A DNA stretch of 64,000 nucleotides. Origin: Companilactobacillus kimchiensis (GTDB lineage Bacteria; Bacillota; Bacilli; Lactobacillales; Lactobacillaceae). The notes under the pieces are model-generated. The model did no database searches, was not told the origin of the DNA, and was given only the letters and a program-made list of their open reading frames with translations. Below are positions 26,517-34,709 of this stretch, in pieces. Location: contig NZ_JQCF01000009.1 in assembly GCF_001438805.1 (NCBI RefSeq), forward strand, positions 26,703 through 90,702, in the 5' to 3' direction. The first letter of the stretch is position 1. Every line of letters begins with the position of its first letter. Position numbers and translations under genes: made by a program.

Positions 26517-26679
26517 TAGTCTGGAACAAAAACTGAAATTGGCTAAGATGTGAAATTCTACTTAGTCAGCGGACCTTGCTGATTTAGTAGAAGGCCGAGT
26601 TTTGAAACAGTTTGAACTTCAACTGGTTCAAAATCGTGCCCACATCGTTCCAGCCAAATTCAGTTTTTGTGGAAGACGG
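26517..26679 (-). repeat. Long palindromic repeat, copy B (reverse)
   Basis: TAGTCTGGA to GGAAGACGG, the reverse orientation of copy A. Outer arms ACAAAAACTGAAATTGGCT and AGCCAAATTCAGTTTTTGT pair, with two inner hairpins (TTAGTCAGC/GCTGATTTAG and a TTTTGAAACAGT/CAACTGGTTCAAAA arm). Closes composite 1. Confidence 0.85.
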
Positions 26680-26751
26680 CAACGTAATAAGACTTACGTT
26701 TTAACCAATCATAAGTAAAAACCAAATTGAAATTGATATAGCTCTTTTTAA

Positions 26752-27456
26752 TTAGTTACGATTATCTCCGAAAATAATAATCAAACGTAATAGTTGTAGA
26801 GCAGTTGAGATTGCAGCAGCAACATATGTTAAAGCTGCTGCGAGTAAGACCTGCTTAACCATTGGGACTTCATCACTATCAAGTAAATCGCCAGAACTAA
26901 GAATTTTGACGGCTCGACCAGAAGCATTAAATTCAACTGGTAAAGTGACAACTTGGAAAAGGACAACTAAAGCGAATAACCAAATACCGATGGTGATCAA
27001 GAAATGATTCATTCCTAACAGGGCACCAACGATAATGATAGGAAATGAGGCGTTGGAACCAAGATTAACAGCAGGTACCAATGCAGCTCTGACACGCATA
27101 GGTATGTAATTCTTTTGATCTTGAATTGCATGTCCACACTCATGAGCAGCAACCCCAATGGCAGCAACTGAAGTAGAATCATAAGTCGAGTCTGACAGAT
27201 TCAAAGTTTTATTACCAGGATTGTAATTATCAGTTAAATTACCACTGACTTTTAAAATCTGGACGTTTTGTAGCCCAGCATTATCCAAAATAAATCTGGC
27301 AGCTTCAGCACCACTAGTACCATGGTGACTAATATATTGATCATATTTTTTGAAATTATGATTGACATACCATGAGGCCCACATAGTGATAATAAGTCCA
27401 ACTATTATCAAAAGATAACTAGAGCCAAAACCGTATCCGTAACCATATCCGAACAT
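26752..27456 (-). CDS. Membrane zinc metallopeptidase (YugP-like)
   Basis: 234 residues. Gly/Tyr-rich start followed by a membrane helix, the zinc motif AAHECGHAIQ (HExxH), and further hydrophobic helices in the C-terminal half (about 130-230). This is the Zn_peptidase_2 family of membrane-bound proteases with unknown substrates, possibly in membrane protein quality control. It lies four bases after the stop of the preceding 149-residue gene and is likely co-transcribed with it. Confidence 0.88.
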   Translation of the reverse strand: MFGYGYGYGFGSSYLLIIVGLIITMWASWYVNHNFKKYDQYISHHGTSGAEAARFILDNAGLQNVQILKVSGNLTDNYNPGNKTLNLSDSTYDSTSVAAIGVAAHECGHAIQDQKNYIPMRVRAALVPAVNLGSNASFPIIIVGALLGMNHFLITIGIWLFALVVLFQVVTLPVEFNASGRAVKILSSGDLLDSDEVPMVKQVLLAAALTYVAAAISTALQLLRLIIIFGDNRN

Positions 27457-27460
27457 AATG

Positions 27461-27910
27461 TTAACTCCTCTTTAATATATTGTTATTAGAAGTAGTATAA
27501 CCATCATTTATGAAGTTTTCTTGAACTATATGATCTAAATCATTTATTAAAATTGTTTTCAAGGAAATTTGATCTCGGAGGAAGATCAGTAATCGTTCTG
27601 AAATTTCTTTTTTTTCAGTGGTAGTTAAGTTTTTAAAGGTAATCATTAAAGCGGCCTGATGATTTTTTAAATCGAGGTCACTCAAGGAGATCAAGGCAAC
27701 TAACTCGTGTGTGTGTTTCCGTTGCAGCAGCCAATAGATGCCATCATTTCGCATGATAGTTTTGGCACTGTTAGAAATATATTGAGTTGTTGGGTCGATA
27801 TCCATGCCTAAGAATTCGCTGACTTCTTTTAAATTGAAGTGAGTTGGAAAATCCCAAAGGAAATTCTCAGTGATGAAAGGTCGATAAGATTTCATTTTTA
27901 TTTCGGTCAT
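27461..27910 (-). CDS. Hypothetical protein, possible GNAT acetyltransferase
   Basis: 149 residues, soluble. The order of segments (YWLLQRKHTHELVALISLSDLD, then ALMITFKNLTTTEKKEISERLLIFL, then a final VQENFINDGYTTSN) resembles a RimJ/RimL-like GNAT fold, but the acetyl-CoA loop is poorly conserved, so this is tentative. AAAAGGGAGAAAG upstream supports the start. It is sandwiched between yhgE and the zinc peptidase gene on the same strand. Confidence 0.65.
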   Translation of the reverse strand: MTEIKMKSYRPFITENFLWDFPTHFNLKEVSEFLGMDIDPTTQYISNSAKTIMRNDGIYWLLQRKHTHELVALISLSDLDLKNHQAALMITFKNLTTTEKKEISERLLIFLRDQISLKTILINDLDHIVQENFINDGYTTSNNNILKRS

Positions 27911-27938
27911 TAAAATACTTTCTCCCTTTTAAACAAGA

Positions 27939-30731
27939 TTATTCGATGATCATACTCTTCTTAGCACTCTTGTGTAGTTTATGCATAAATGGTTTGATTT
28001 TTTCAGTAGTCAATAAACCAAGTAGATAGAAGACTACACCAAAGGCTACTAATATAATAATATCTTTGGATGCATTAGGCCAATATATTCCACCGACGGC
28101 TTCACGAATCAGATTGACCGCATAAGTAAATGGCAAATATGGATTAATGAATCTAAAGAATCCATCAGATAGGACAACCGGGAAGTTACCACCAGCACCA
28201 GAAATTGATAGTACCAGAATGATGATTCCTAGACCTTTACCGACTGTACCAAACATTTGAACCAGCGAGTACAGAATCGATATGAAGACGAAACTTACCA
28301 GCATACAGAAGAGTACCAGATAAACTTTTTCCTTTGTATAGGCATGAAGGATAAATAAGTTACCAAGTGCCGCTGCAATAGCCTGTAATTGGTTCAAGAA
28401 ACCGAAAGTTAAATAACGGCCGTTAAATCTTTGTTTAAAGCTATAACGATACTTTTGACGATCATTTAATTGGAAGTGAACTGTGAAGACACTTGATAGT
28501 AGCAAGGCACCAACCCAGATACACAAAGCCAAGTAGAATGGAGCACTGGCAGAACCATAGGTAGGAACATCGTAAAGGTTAACTTGCTTTAACTTAACTG
28601 GATTAGAGAAGAAATCAGATTCAGTATTAGCATCAGACTTCATCAATTTGATCAAGGCACCTAAATCAACGTTCTTTTGGCCCTTACGTAAGAGTTTAGC
28701 TGAATGATGGACATCTTTCTTCAACTGAGGCCAATCGTTAGCAGCAAAGTCGTTAGCAGCCGATAATGATTGTTCCAGTTCGGGAGTTTTAGAGTTAACT
28801 AAGTTAAGAGTAGTAGTTAACTCATTTTCAATTTGTGGTAATTGATATTGAACAAAGAAAGTAGCAGTTGATAATTTCTTCTTCAAATTAGGGTAGTCAT
28901 TAGCATAAAAATCGTTGACTAGGTTAATACCAGTCGTGATGTTACCCATATTACCGTTCAATAATTGATTGGCATCGTGAATCTCGTTACCAACAGCAGG
29001 TAATTGTTTTTGATACTTTTGTAAGTATGTCAAAGCAGTTTCGAGCACACCTTTAGTGTTATTCAAAAGTCCTGGAATAGCAGGGATGATATTGTTGTTA
29101 ACTTGGCTCAAGGTAGTTCCAGCATCTTTAAGGAAGTTACTGATATCTGTGATAGTGCTTGAAACGCTATCCATAATATTGAGCGCCTTAATAGCTGTTA
29201 CGCCGTCAGCAATTTTGTCAGCTTGTGATGAAAGATCGGAGATCTTGTCTTGAAGTTGAGTTGTATCGAGTGTGTCGTAATTATTCAAGATATCGTTAGC
29301 CTTGTCAGCTAAGGTATCATTCAAATCAGCTAAATCGTTGAGATGTTGAATAGGTGTGTCAAAGATAGTTGTCTTATCACGGCCTAATTGTTCAGCTAAA
29401 CGGTTAAAGAAGTTTTGAAGGTCGGTTAATGATGAAGCAACTTGACGACTGATCTTGGATAATTGAGCAGCATCTGTAGCGATGTTTTGAAGAACAGTCT
29501 TGAGTTGTTCTTTTAATTGTTGATTCTTAGGATCATTCTTGATCTTGTCGATCAAAGCGTTGACGTTACTCATTGAAGTACTGATTTGCTTAGCAATATT
29601 AAAGACCATTGAGAGACCAGTATCGACAGTTGTTTTGATAACAGGCAAGGCTTGTTGGATCTTAGGAATCAATTCATTATTAGCTTTGTTAGTAGCATTT
29701 TGAGCATCTTCACCAAGTTTTTGAATGTCAGGAACGACTGCTTGAACTTTGTCGATCACCTGGAGACCATTTTGAACTTGGTTGATACTAGTAGTCATCA
29801 AATCAGAAATTTTACCAAAGTCAGAATCGACTTCATTGATTTGAGTACCGGCATTTTGAATTTCGGGAATTTTATTTTGTAATTGTTTAGCAGCTCCACC
29901 ACCAGCATCAGCTAGAGGTAAGAAGTTATTTAAGTTAACGATTTTTTGAGCATCCTGATTTAACAAGGGGATATAACCATACATGTCGTTAGCTTGTTGT
30001 AATTTCTGATTCAAGTTAGGCACGATAGTATTGGCCTTTTGAACCTTATCCATGATGTCTTGTAATTCAGGTAAATTGTCATCAGTTGTGATCAGTAAAG
30101 TTGAAAGTCTTCTCAACATAGGAAGATTCTTTTGAAGATCACCACCAGATTTGTTTAACACCTTGGTAACAGTCTTACTGATTGTTCCGATAAATTCATC
30201 TGAAACGGTATTTTGTAACGTTGTGGCCCCCGACTCGGTTAACTTCGGGGCGACCGCATTTATTTTTTGGTTAACCGAGAATACCAAAGTAGGTTTCTTG
30301 ATAGTACCAGATAAGAAACTGACGATATCCTTTGAGAAAGTTTTTGGTACGTAGATACCAGCATAGTAAGAACCATCTTTAACACCTTGGTCCAATTGCT
30401 TCTTAGAATCTACAAAAGTCCAACCTAATTTTTTGTTCTTTTTAAGATTGGCAATCAACTGATCACCAATTTCTATTTTTTGACCCTCAAGTTCAACTGC
30501 TTGATCATCTGAATAAACAGCAACTTTTAGACCACCGGTATTGGAATAAGGATCCCATAGAGCCCAAACGTTAAACCAACAGTATAAACATGGTAAGATA
30601 ATCAAAGCCAGCATCAACAATGTTGCGGGTTTTGACTGTAATGTCCTCTTTAAATCTAATCTAAATAGCTCCCAAGCTTTGATAGAAATCCCCTCCAAAT
30701 CTCTTTTAAAAACTGATTGACGTAATGTCAT
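27939..30731 (-). CDS. YhgE/Pip family membrane protein
   Basis: About 915-930 residues. An N-terminal membrane helix (LLMLALIILPCLYCWFNVWA) is followed by a long extracellular coiled-coil region (about 170-680) rich in Asn/Gln/Leu, then about five C-terminal membrane helices. This is the YhgE/phage infection protein family, also part of type VII-like secretion studies; its role here is unknown. The ATG at 30731 has no ribosome site and overlaps a TATAAT-like box. A GGAGGGG site lies just before codon 17 (ATC at 30683), where homologues normally begin, so the real start is uncertain. Confidence 0.88.
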   Translation of the reverse strand: MTLRQSVFKRDLEGISIKAWELFRLDLKRTLQSKPATLLMLALIILPCLYCWFNVWALWDPYSNTGGLKVAVYSDDQAVELEGQKIEIGDQLIANLKKNKKLGWTFVDSKKQLDQGVKDGSYYAGIYVPKTFSKDIVSFLSGTIKKPTLVFSVNQKINAVAPKLTESGATTLQNTVSDEFIGTISKTVTKVLNKSGGDLQKNLPMLRRLSTLLITTDDNLPELQDIMDKVQKANTIVPNLNQKLQQANDMYGYIPLLNQDAQKIVNLNNFLPLADAGGGAAKQLQNKIPEIQNAGTQINEVDSDFGKISDLMTTSINQVQNGLQVIDKVQAVVPDIQKLGEDAQNATNKANNELIPKIQQALPVIKTTVDTGLSMVFNIAKQISTSMSNVNALIDKIKNDPKNQQLKEQLKTVLQNIATDAAQLSKISRQVASSLTDLQNFFNRLAEQLGRDKTTIFDTPIQHLNDLADLNDTLADKANDILNNYDTLDTTQLQDKISDLSSQADKIADGVTAIKALNIMDSVSSTITDISNFLKDAGTTLSQVNNNIIPAIPGLLNNTKGVLETALTYLQKYQKQLPAVGNEIHDANQLLNGNMGNITTGINLVNDFYANDYPNLKKKLSTATFFVQYQLPQIENELTTTLNLVNSKTPELEQSLSAANDFAANDWPQLKKDVHHSAKLLRKGQKNVDLGALIKLMKSDANTESDFFSNPVKLKQVNLYDVPTYGSASAPFYLALCIWVGALLLSSVFTVHFQLNDRQKYRYSFKQRFNGRYLTFGFLNQLQAIAAALGNLFILHAYTKEKVYLVLFCMLVSFVFISILYSLVQMFGTVGKGLGIIILVLSISGAGGNFPVVLSDGFFRFINPYLPFTYAVNLIREAVGGIYWPNASKDIIILVAFGVVFYLLGLLTTEKIKPFMHKLHKSAKKSMIIE

Positions 30732-30740
30732 TATATAACG

Positions 30741-31496
30741 TTATGATAACGGATTGTAGTAAATGAACCCGTTGACCATGTCTAAAATCTCAGAATCATC
30801 ATGTAACATTGAATGCTCAGCGTTAGAGCCCTTGATTAAATACTCGGTATATTCCTTAACATGGGGTTTTAAAATATATGAGATTGATTTGGCTGATGTA
30901 ACGGAGATGTATTTATCACTGTTTGATTGATCGCCGACGTTGCCATAAATATTTAGGACGCGTAAATCATCTGAAATGTTCTTTCGATTAACAAAAATTC
31001 TAAAATAAGTAGGACTCATGAAAGTTGGTCGGCCATCTGGTTTAATCTGGTTGATATTGGGAAGATCTCCTAAGCCGATAATTCCATTAAATGGTCCAGC
31101 TATAAGTACTAATTTTTTAAGTCGTGGCATATAAGGACGCATTTTTTCTCTTAGGTTGACTAGGACTAAGGCGACGGCACCCAAAGAGTGACCGATTGCA
31201 TCATATGTAGTAAATTCATGTTTTAATCGTAAATCAAATAAGAGCTTCACTAACCAATATTCCATTTGGTTGCTGCCCACCCATTTGTTTTGAAAAACAA
31301 CTTGTACAATGGGATGTTCATCCTTTGTCCAAGCGCCTTCATATATAACTTTACCCTTCCAATCAATCGTTGCTTTAAGAAATTCGTCCGGTTGTTTGCC
31401 GTCACATTTCAAAGCTGATTCGATCATTTTCTCAGTTGTATAATCACCACCACGAAATCCGTGGATGTAGAGAATCGGCCATTGTCCATTATTCAT
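30741..31496 (-). CDS. Alpha/beta hydrolase of the DUF915 type
   Basis: 251 residues. The oxyanion region WPILYIHGFRGG and the nucleophile elbow AIGHSLGAVA give a Ser hydrolase; a late EHSMLHDD provides the His. It matches the cell-surface-type DUF915 hydrolases of lactobacilli, although no signal peptide is visible in the chosen form. A longer frame opens upstream, but GGGGTGAATTT directly before the ATG at 31496 sets the start. It ends ten bases before the annotated start of the yhgE gene, so the two probably form an operon. Confidence 0.85.
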   Translation of the reverse strand: MNNGQWPILYIHGFRGGDYTTEKMIESALKCDGKQPDEFLKATIDWKGKVIYEGAWTKDEHPIVQVVFQNKWVGSNQMEYWLVKLLFDLRLKHEFTTYDAIGHSLGAVALVLVNLREKMRPYMPRLKKLVLIAGPFNGIIGLGDLPNINQIKPDGRPTFMSPTYFRIFVNRKNISDDLRVLNIYGNVGDQSNSDKYISVTSAKSISYILKPHVKEYTEYLIKGSNAEHSMLHDDSEILDMVNGFIYYNPLS

Positions 31497-31565
31497 AAAT
31501 TCACCCCAACAATATATTATTATATAATTATTATTAAGAAAAATTAACCTAATGAGGTATGACAA

Positions 31566-32258
31566 TTGCAAAAATATTATGCAGTAAGACGTGGCAAGAC
31601 ACCTGGAATCTATTTAACTTGGCCAGAATGTAAGGCTCAAGTCGATGGTTTTACCGGTGCTAGATACAAAAGTTTTCCGGATCGAGCCCAGGCTCAAGCG
31701 TTTCTTGAGGCCAAAGATTCTCATAACAAAACTTCCGCAACTAAAAAATCTTCTAAACCAAAAGTTTCTAATATTGATGATTATGATTTAGTGATTTATA
31801 CCGATGGTGGTTCCAGAAATCATGGTAACTTTAAGGGTGGTCATGTTAAAACGTCTGATAAGGCCGCATGGGCCTACCATATTAATGGAAATGACCAGAC
31901 ATATGAAGGAACTGGTGGAGAATTTGGGGCAACCAATAACCGTATGGAAATAATGGCCCTGATTCAGAGTATTATTCGTTTAAATGAGTTAAAAATCAAC
32001 ACACAAAATGCGATTTTTGTCTTAGATTCTCAATATGTTTTGAATGCTATTACCAAAAATTGGTTGAATGGTTGGAAAAAACGTGGCTATAAAAAGGCTG
32101 ATGGCAGCGTTCCAGTCAATGTAGAGCTATGGAAGCAATTGGATGAACTATTGCCTACAATTCCGAATAAAACTTTTGAGTGGACTAAAGGTCACGCAAC
32201 TAATGTTGGTAATAATCGGGTTGATGAATTGTTAAACGAAACTATGGATAAGATGTAG
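31566..32258 (+). CDS. Ribonuclease HI with N-terminal viroplasmin (hybrid-binding) domain
   Basis: 230 residues. Residues 1-48 (KYYAVRRGKTPGIYLTWPEC; ARYKSFPDRAQAQAFL) form the RNA/DNA hybrid-binding domain. Residues ~75-230 are RNase H, with catalytic Asp in IYTDGGSRNHG, Glu in NNRMEIMAL, Asp in FVLDSQYVL and a final NNRVDELLN. It removes RNA from hybrids such as R-loops. TTG start with TGAGGT upstream; an ATG nearby is out of frame. Confidence 0.93.
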   Translation: MQKYYAVRRGKTPGIYLTWPECKAQVDGFTGARYKSFPDRAQAQAFLEAKDSHNKTSATKKSSKPKVSNIDDYDLVIYTDGGSRNHGNFKGGHVKTSDKAAWAYHINGNDQTYEGTGGEFGATNNRMEIMALIQSIIRLNELKINTQNAIFVLDSQYVLNAITKNWLNGWKKRGYKKADGSVPVNVELWKQLDELLPTIPNKTFEWTKGHATNVGNNRVDELLNETMDKM

Positions 32259-32276
32259 ATCTTCAACGATTTACCG

Positions 32277-32352
32277 CCGTCCTCCACAAAGATTAAAATT
32301 CGACTGGAACGTAATGGATACTACTTTGAGTCAATGAAGATCAGGTTGTCAT
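32277..32352 (+). repeat. Truncated long palindromic repeat
   Basis: CCGTCCTCCACAAAGATTAA followed by CGACTGGAACGTAATGGATA and TCAATGAAGATCAGGTTGTC matches the left half of the long palindrome, then the copy breaks off. Confidence 0.6.
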
Positions 32353-32426
32353 AAAATTAAAGTCAATATTTACCTATTCTTGGTTTATATTTACCGAATT
32401 TGAAGTAAAAGAGAGGTTTGGTTTTA

Positions 32427-33308
32427 TTGAGTAAATCATATGAGCATGAGCAAGTTACTTTGAACAGGCCACTTTCTGCGTGGTTGTTTCGTTTCGACGG
32501 AGTTGATACACCGGCCTATATCGCACCCCATTGGCATCGAGGCATAGAATTATCTTTTACCAACAGTGGGTCAATTAATGACTTTGAAATTAACAATCAT
32601 CATTATCAGACGGCCGGTGGCAAAATATTAGTGGTCAATTCTCAATTGGTACATAGCATTAGAAGTGCCCCTCAAAAGGAAAATGGTGCTATTTCAATTA
32701 TTTTTCCATATGATTACGCTCACAGGTTATATCCGGAAATAGATAATCAAATAATTGCAATTAATGACCCTGAACAATTTAGTGAGATACAAAGGAATGA
32801 GTATTTGGAATTACAATGTCTGCTTTATAAAATATATCAATTATTGAATACGAATGATCAATATACTAATTTAAAATTAGAATCATTGATGGTGAAGGTT
32901 TTACAATTATTACTTGAATTCTTTACGGTTTCGAAAGAACATTCAGGGATGATCTATGGTAAAAAAGACTTTGCAGTTGAACGAATACAAATAATTACCA
33001 AGTACGTTCATGAACATTACTCTGAAAAAATGAAGCTGGAAGATATTGCTGACAAAATAAATGTCTCTAAAGAATATTTGACCCGCTTTTTCAAAAAGCA
33101 TATGTCATTGACAGTGGGGCAATATATCGGTGATGTGCGAGCGCAATATGCCTACATAGATATTTTAGGACAAGCCGGAAATTTAACTGAAATTGCAATT
33201 AAAAACGGATTTCCTAGTACCAAGGCCATGAATCAAGCTTTTAAATTTACATATCAAAAAAGTGCTTCAGATTTTTATCAAGAAAAAAAGCTAAAAAACA
33301 ATAACTGA
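32427..33308 (+). CDS. AraC-family transcriptional regulator
   Basis: 293 residues. An N-terminal cupin-like sensor half (PHWHRGIELSFTNSGS) and a C-terminal pair of helix-turn-helix motifs (LEDIADKINVSKEYLTRFFKKH; NLTEIAIKNGFPSTKAMNQAF). The TTG at 32427 lies ten bases after GAGAGG; an earlier in-frame TTG at 32418 is too close. It precedes an esterase gene on the same strand after a terminator, so control of that gene is possible but unproven. Confidence 0.88.
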   Translation: MSKSYEHEQVTLNRPLSAWLFRFDGVDTPAYIAPHWHRGIELSFTNSGSINDFEINNHHYQTAGGKILVVNSQLVHSIRSAPQKENGAISIIFPYDYAHRLYPEIDNQIIAINDPEQFSEIQRNEYLELQCLLYKIYQLLNTNDQYTNLKLESLMVKVLQLLLEFFTVSKEHSGMIYGKKDFAVERIQIITKYVHEHYSEKMKLEDIADKINVSKEYLTRFFKKHMSLTVGQYIGDVRAQYAYIDILGQAGNLTEIAIKNGFPSTKAMNQAFKFTYQKSASDFYQEKKLKNNN

Positions 33309-33348
33309 TTGGTTAATATTTATATATTAATCAATCAGTTTTTTTTTT
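33302..33348 (+). terminator. Terminator after the AraC gene
   Basis: AACTGATTGGTTAATA pairs with TATTAATCAATCAGTT, followed by ten T. Confidence 0.9.
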
Positions 33349-33385
33349 AAGATAGACGCATAAGCTAAGTGGAGGCGTTTACAAG

Positions 33386-34270
33386 ATGGCTACTGAAGAA
33401 ATGACTAATGCAATTTTAGAAATGAGAAAACTATTTAAGGCAGGTGATGATAAAAGGGATGCGGGACTACCAACTGAAGTTGATGGTGTTAAACGAATCG
33501 ATAATCTAGCCTATGGTCCTGACTCTAAATGGAATTTGTTGGATATTTATTTGCCTGAAAAGGTCAATGGACCAATTCCAACTATTATTAATATTCATGG
33601 TGGTGGTTTCTGTTACGGAACTAAAGAGACATACCAATTTTATGGTTTAAATTGGGCTCAAAGAGGGTTTGCTTTCATCAATCCTAATTACACTTTGGCG
33701 CCTGATGCTACTTTCCCAGATGAACTGGACGAAGTGAATCTATATATTCATTGGGTTGCTGACCATGCAAAAGAATATGGCTTAGATATTAATAATGTTT
33801 TCTTAGTTGGAGATAGTGCCGGGGGCCAAATGGCAGAGCAGTACATTACTATTTTGACCAATCCCGAATATCGTAAACTGTTTGGTTATGAACTAACCGA
33901 TTTACATTTCAGAGCTGCTGCCTTAAATAGTCCAGCCACTTTTATTTTGGATCCAGGAGTTATTAGTGGTGCATTAAGTAGCTACTTCACTGATACTAGT
34001 GATTCACAGAAGGAAAAACTAAATACTGAAAAGTATATTGATCAAAATTTTTTACCAACTTATATTGCGACTGCGAATGAAGATTTTATTAGAAATAATT
34101 CTATTAAATTAGATGGATTTTTGACAGCTAGAGGTGCTTCACATATTTGTAAGATGTATGGAGATGAAAAAAATCCTAGAGGACACGTTTTCTTAATTAA
34201 TCAAAGAGACGAGATAGCTAAACAAGCTAATGATGATGAAATGAAATTCTTTAATAAATACCGTGTATAA
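33386..34270 (+). CDS. Alpha/beta hydrolase, esterase/lipase (BD-FAE/HSL-like)
   Basis: 294 residues, cytoplasmic. The HGGGF oxyanion motif (NIHGGGFCYG), the nucleophile GDSAGGQMA, and a late GHVFLIN His place it with acyl-esterases acting on short esters. GGAGGC upstream supports the start. It is downstream of an AraC regulator. Substrate not assignable. Confidence 0.9.
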   Translation: MATEEMTNAILEMRKLFKAGDDKRDAGLPTEVDGVKRIDNLAYGPDSKWNLLDIYLPEKVNGPIPTIINIHGGGFCYGTKETYQFYGLNWAQRGFAFINPNYTLAPDATFPDELDEVNLYIHWVADHAKEYGLDINNVFLVGDSAGGQMAEQYITILTNPEYRKLFGYELTDLHFRAAALNSPATFILDPGVISGALSSYFTDTSDSQKEKLNTEKYIDQNFLPTYIATANEDFIRNNSIKLDGFLTARGASHICKMYGDEKNPRGHVFLINQRDEIAKQANDDEMKFFNKYRV

Positions 34271-34275
34271 ATTTT

Positions 34276-34437
34276 CCGTCTTCCATAAAAATTGGAATAG
34301 GCTGGAACGCAGGACATCGTTTGAAGCCAACTCAAGTTCAGAGTTGTCTCCAAATCGAGTCTTTTTCTAAATTGGCCAAGTACGCCAATTTAGAAGAATC
34401 TCCCGGCTGAGCCTATTCCGATTTTTACTCCAGACTG
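34276..34437 (+). repeat. Long palindromic repeat, copy C (forward)
   Basis: CCGTCTTCC to CCAGACTG. Almost identical to copy A over its full length, with scattered differences such as CCTATTCCG versus CCTATTCCA in the right outer arm. Left part of composite 2 in a convergent intergenic gap. Confidence 0.85.
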
Positions 34438-34496
34438 AATAATATTTTAATCGTTTTGTTGATTAAGAATAATCTGTTATTGAATGATTTTTTTAA

Positions 34497-34551
34497 CACA
34501 AAGAGCCCATATTATCTGACATTATTACATCAGTTAATATGGGCTCTTGTG
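34497..34551. repeat. Central hairpin of composite 2
   Basis: ACACAAAGAGCCCATATTA pairs with TAATATGGGCTCTTGTGT. Compared with composite 1 the stem changes from CCCC/GGGG to CCCA/TGGG, keeping pairing on both sides. Confidence 0.85.
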
Positions 34552-34595
34552 TTATTGATATTAATTTGAGTAAATAAGCATTCACTAAAATAATC

Positions 34596-34673
34596 TAATC
34601 TGGAACAAAAACTGAAATTGGCTAAGATGTGAAATTCTACTGAGCTAGCCAAATTCGATTTTTGTGGAAGACG
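34596..34673 (-). repeat. Long palindromic repeat, copy D (reverse, internal deletion)
   Basis: Both ends match copy B (TAATCTGGAACAAAAACTG and CAAATTCGATTTTTGTGGAAGACG), but about 90 bp with one inner arm are missing. Closes composite 2. Confidence 0.75.
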
Positions 34674-34709
34674 TCAAATTAATAAAACTTACGTTTTTAC
34701 TCATGATCT

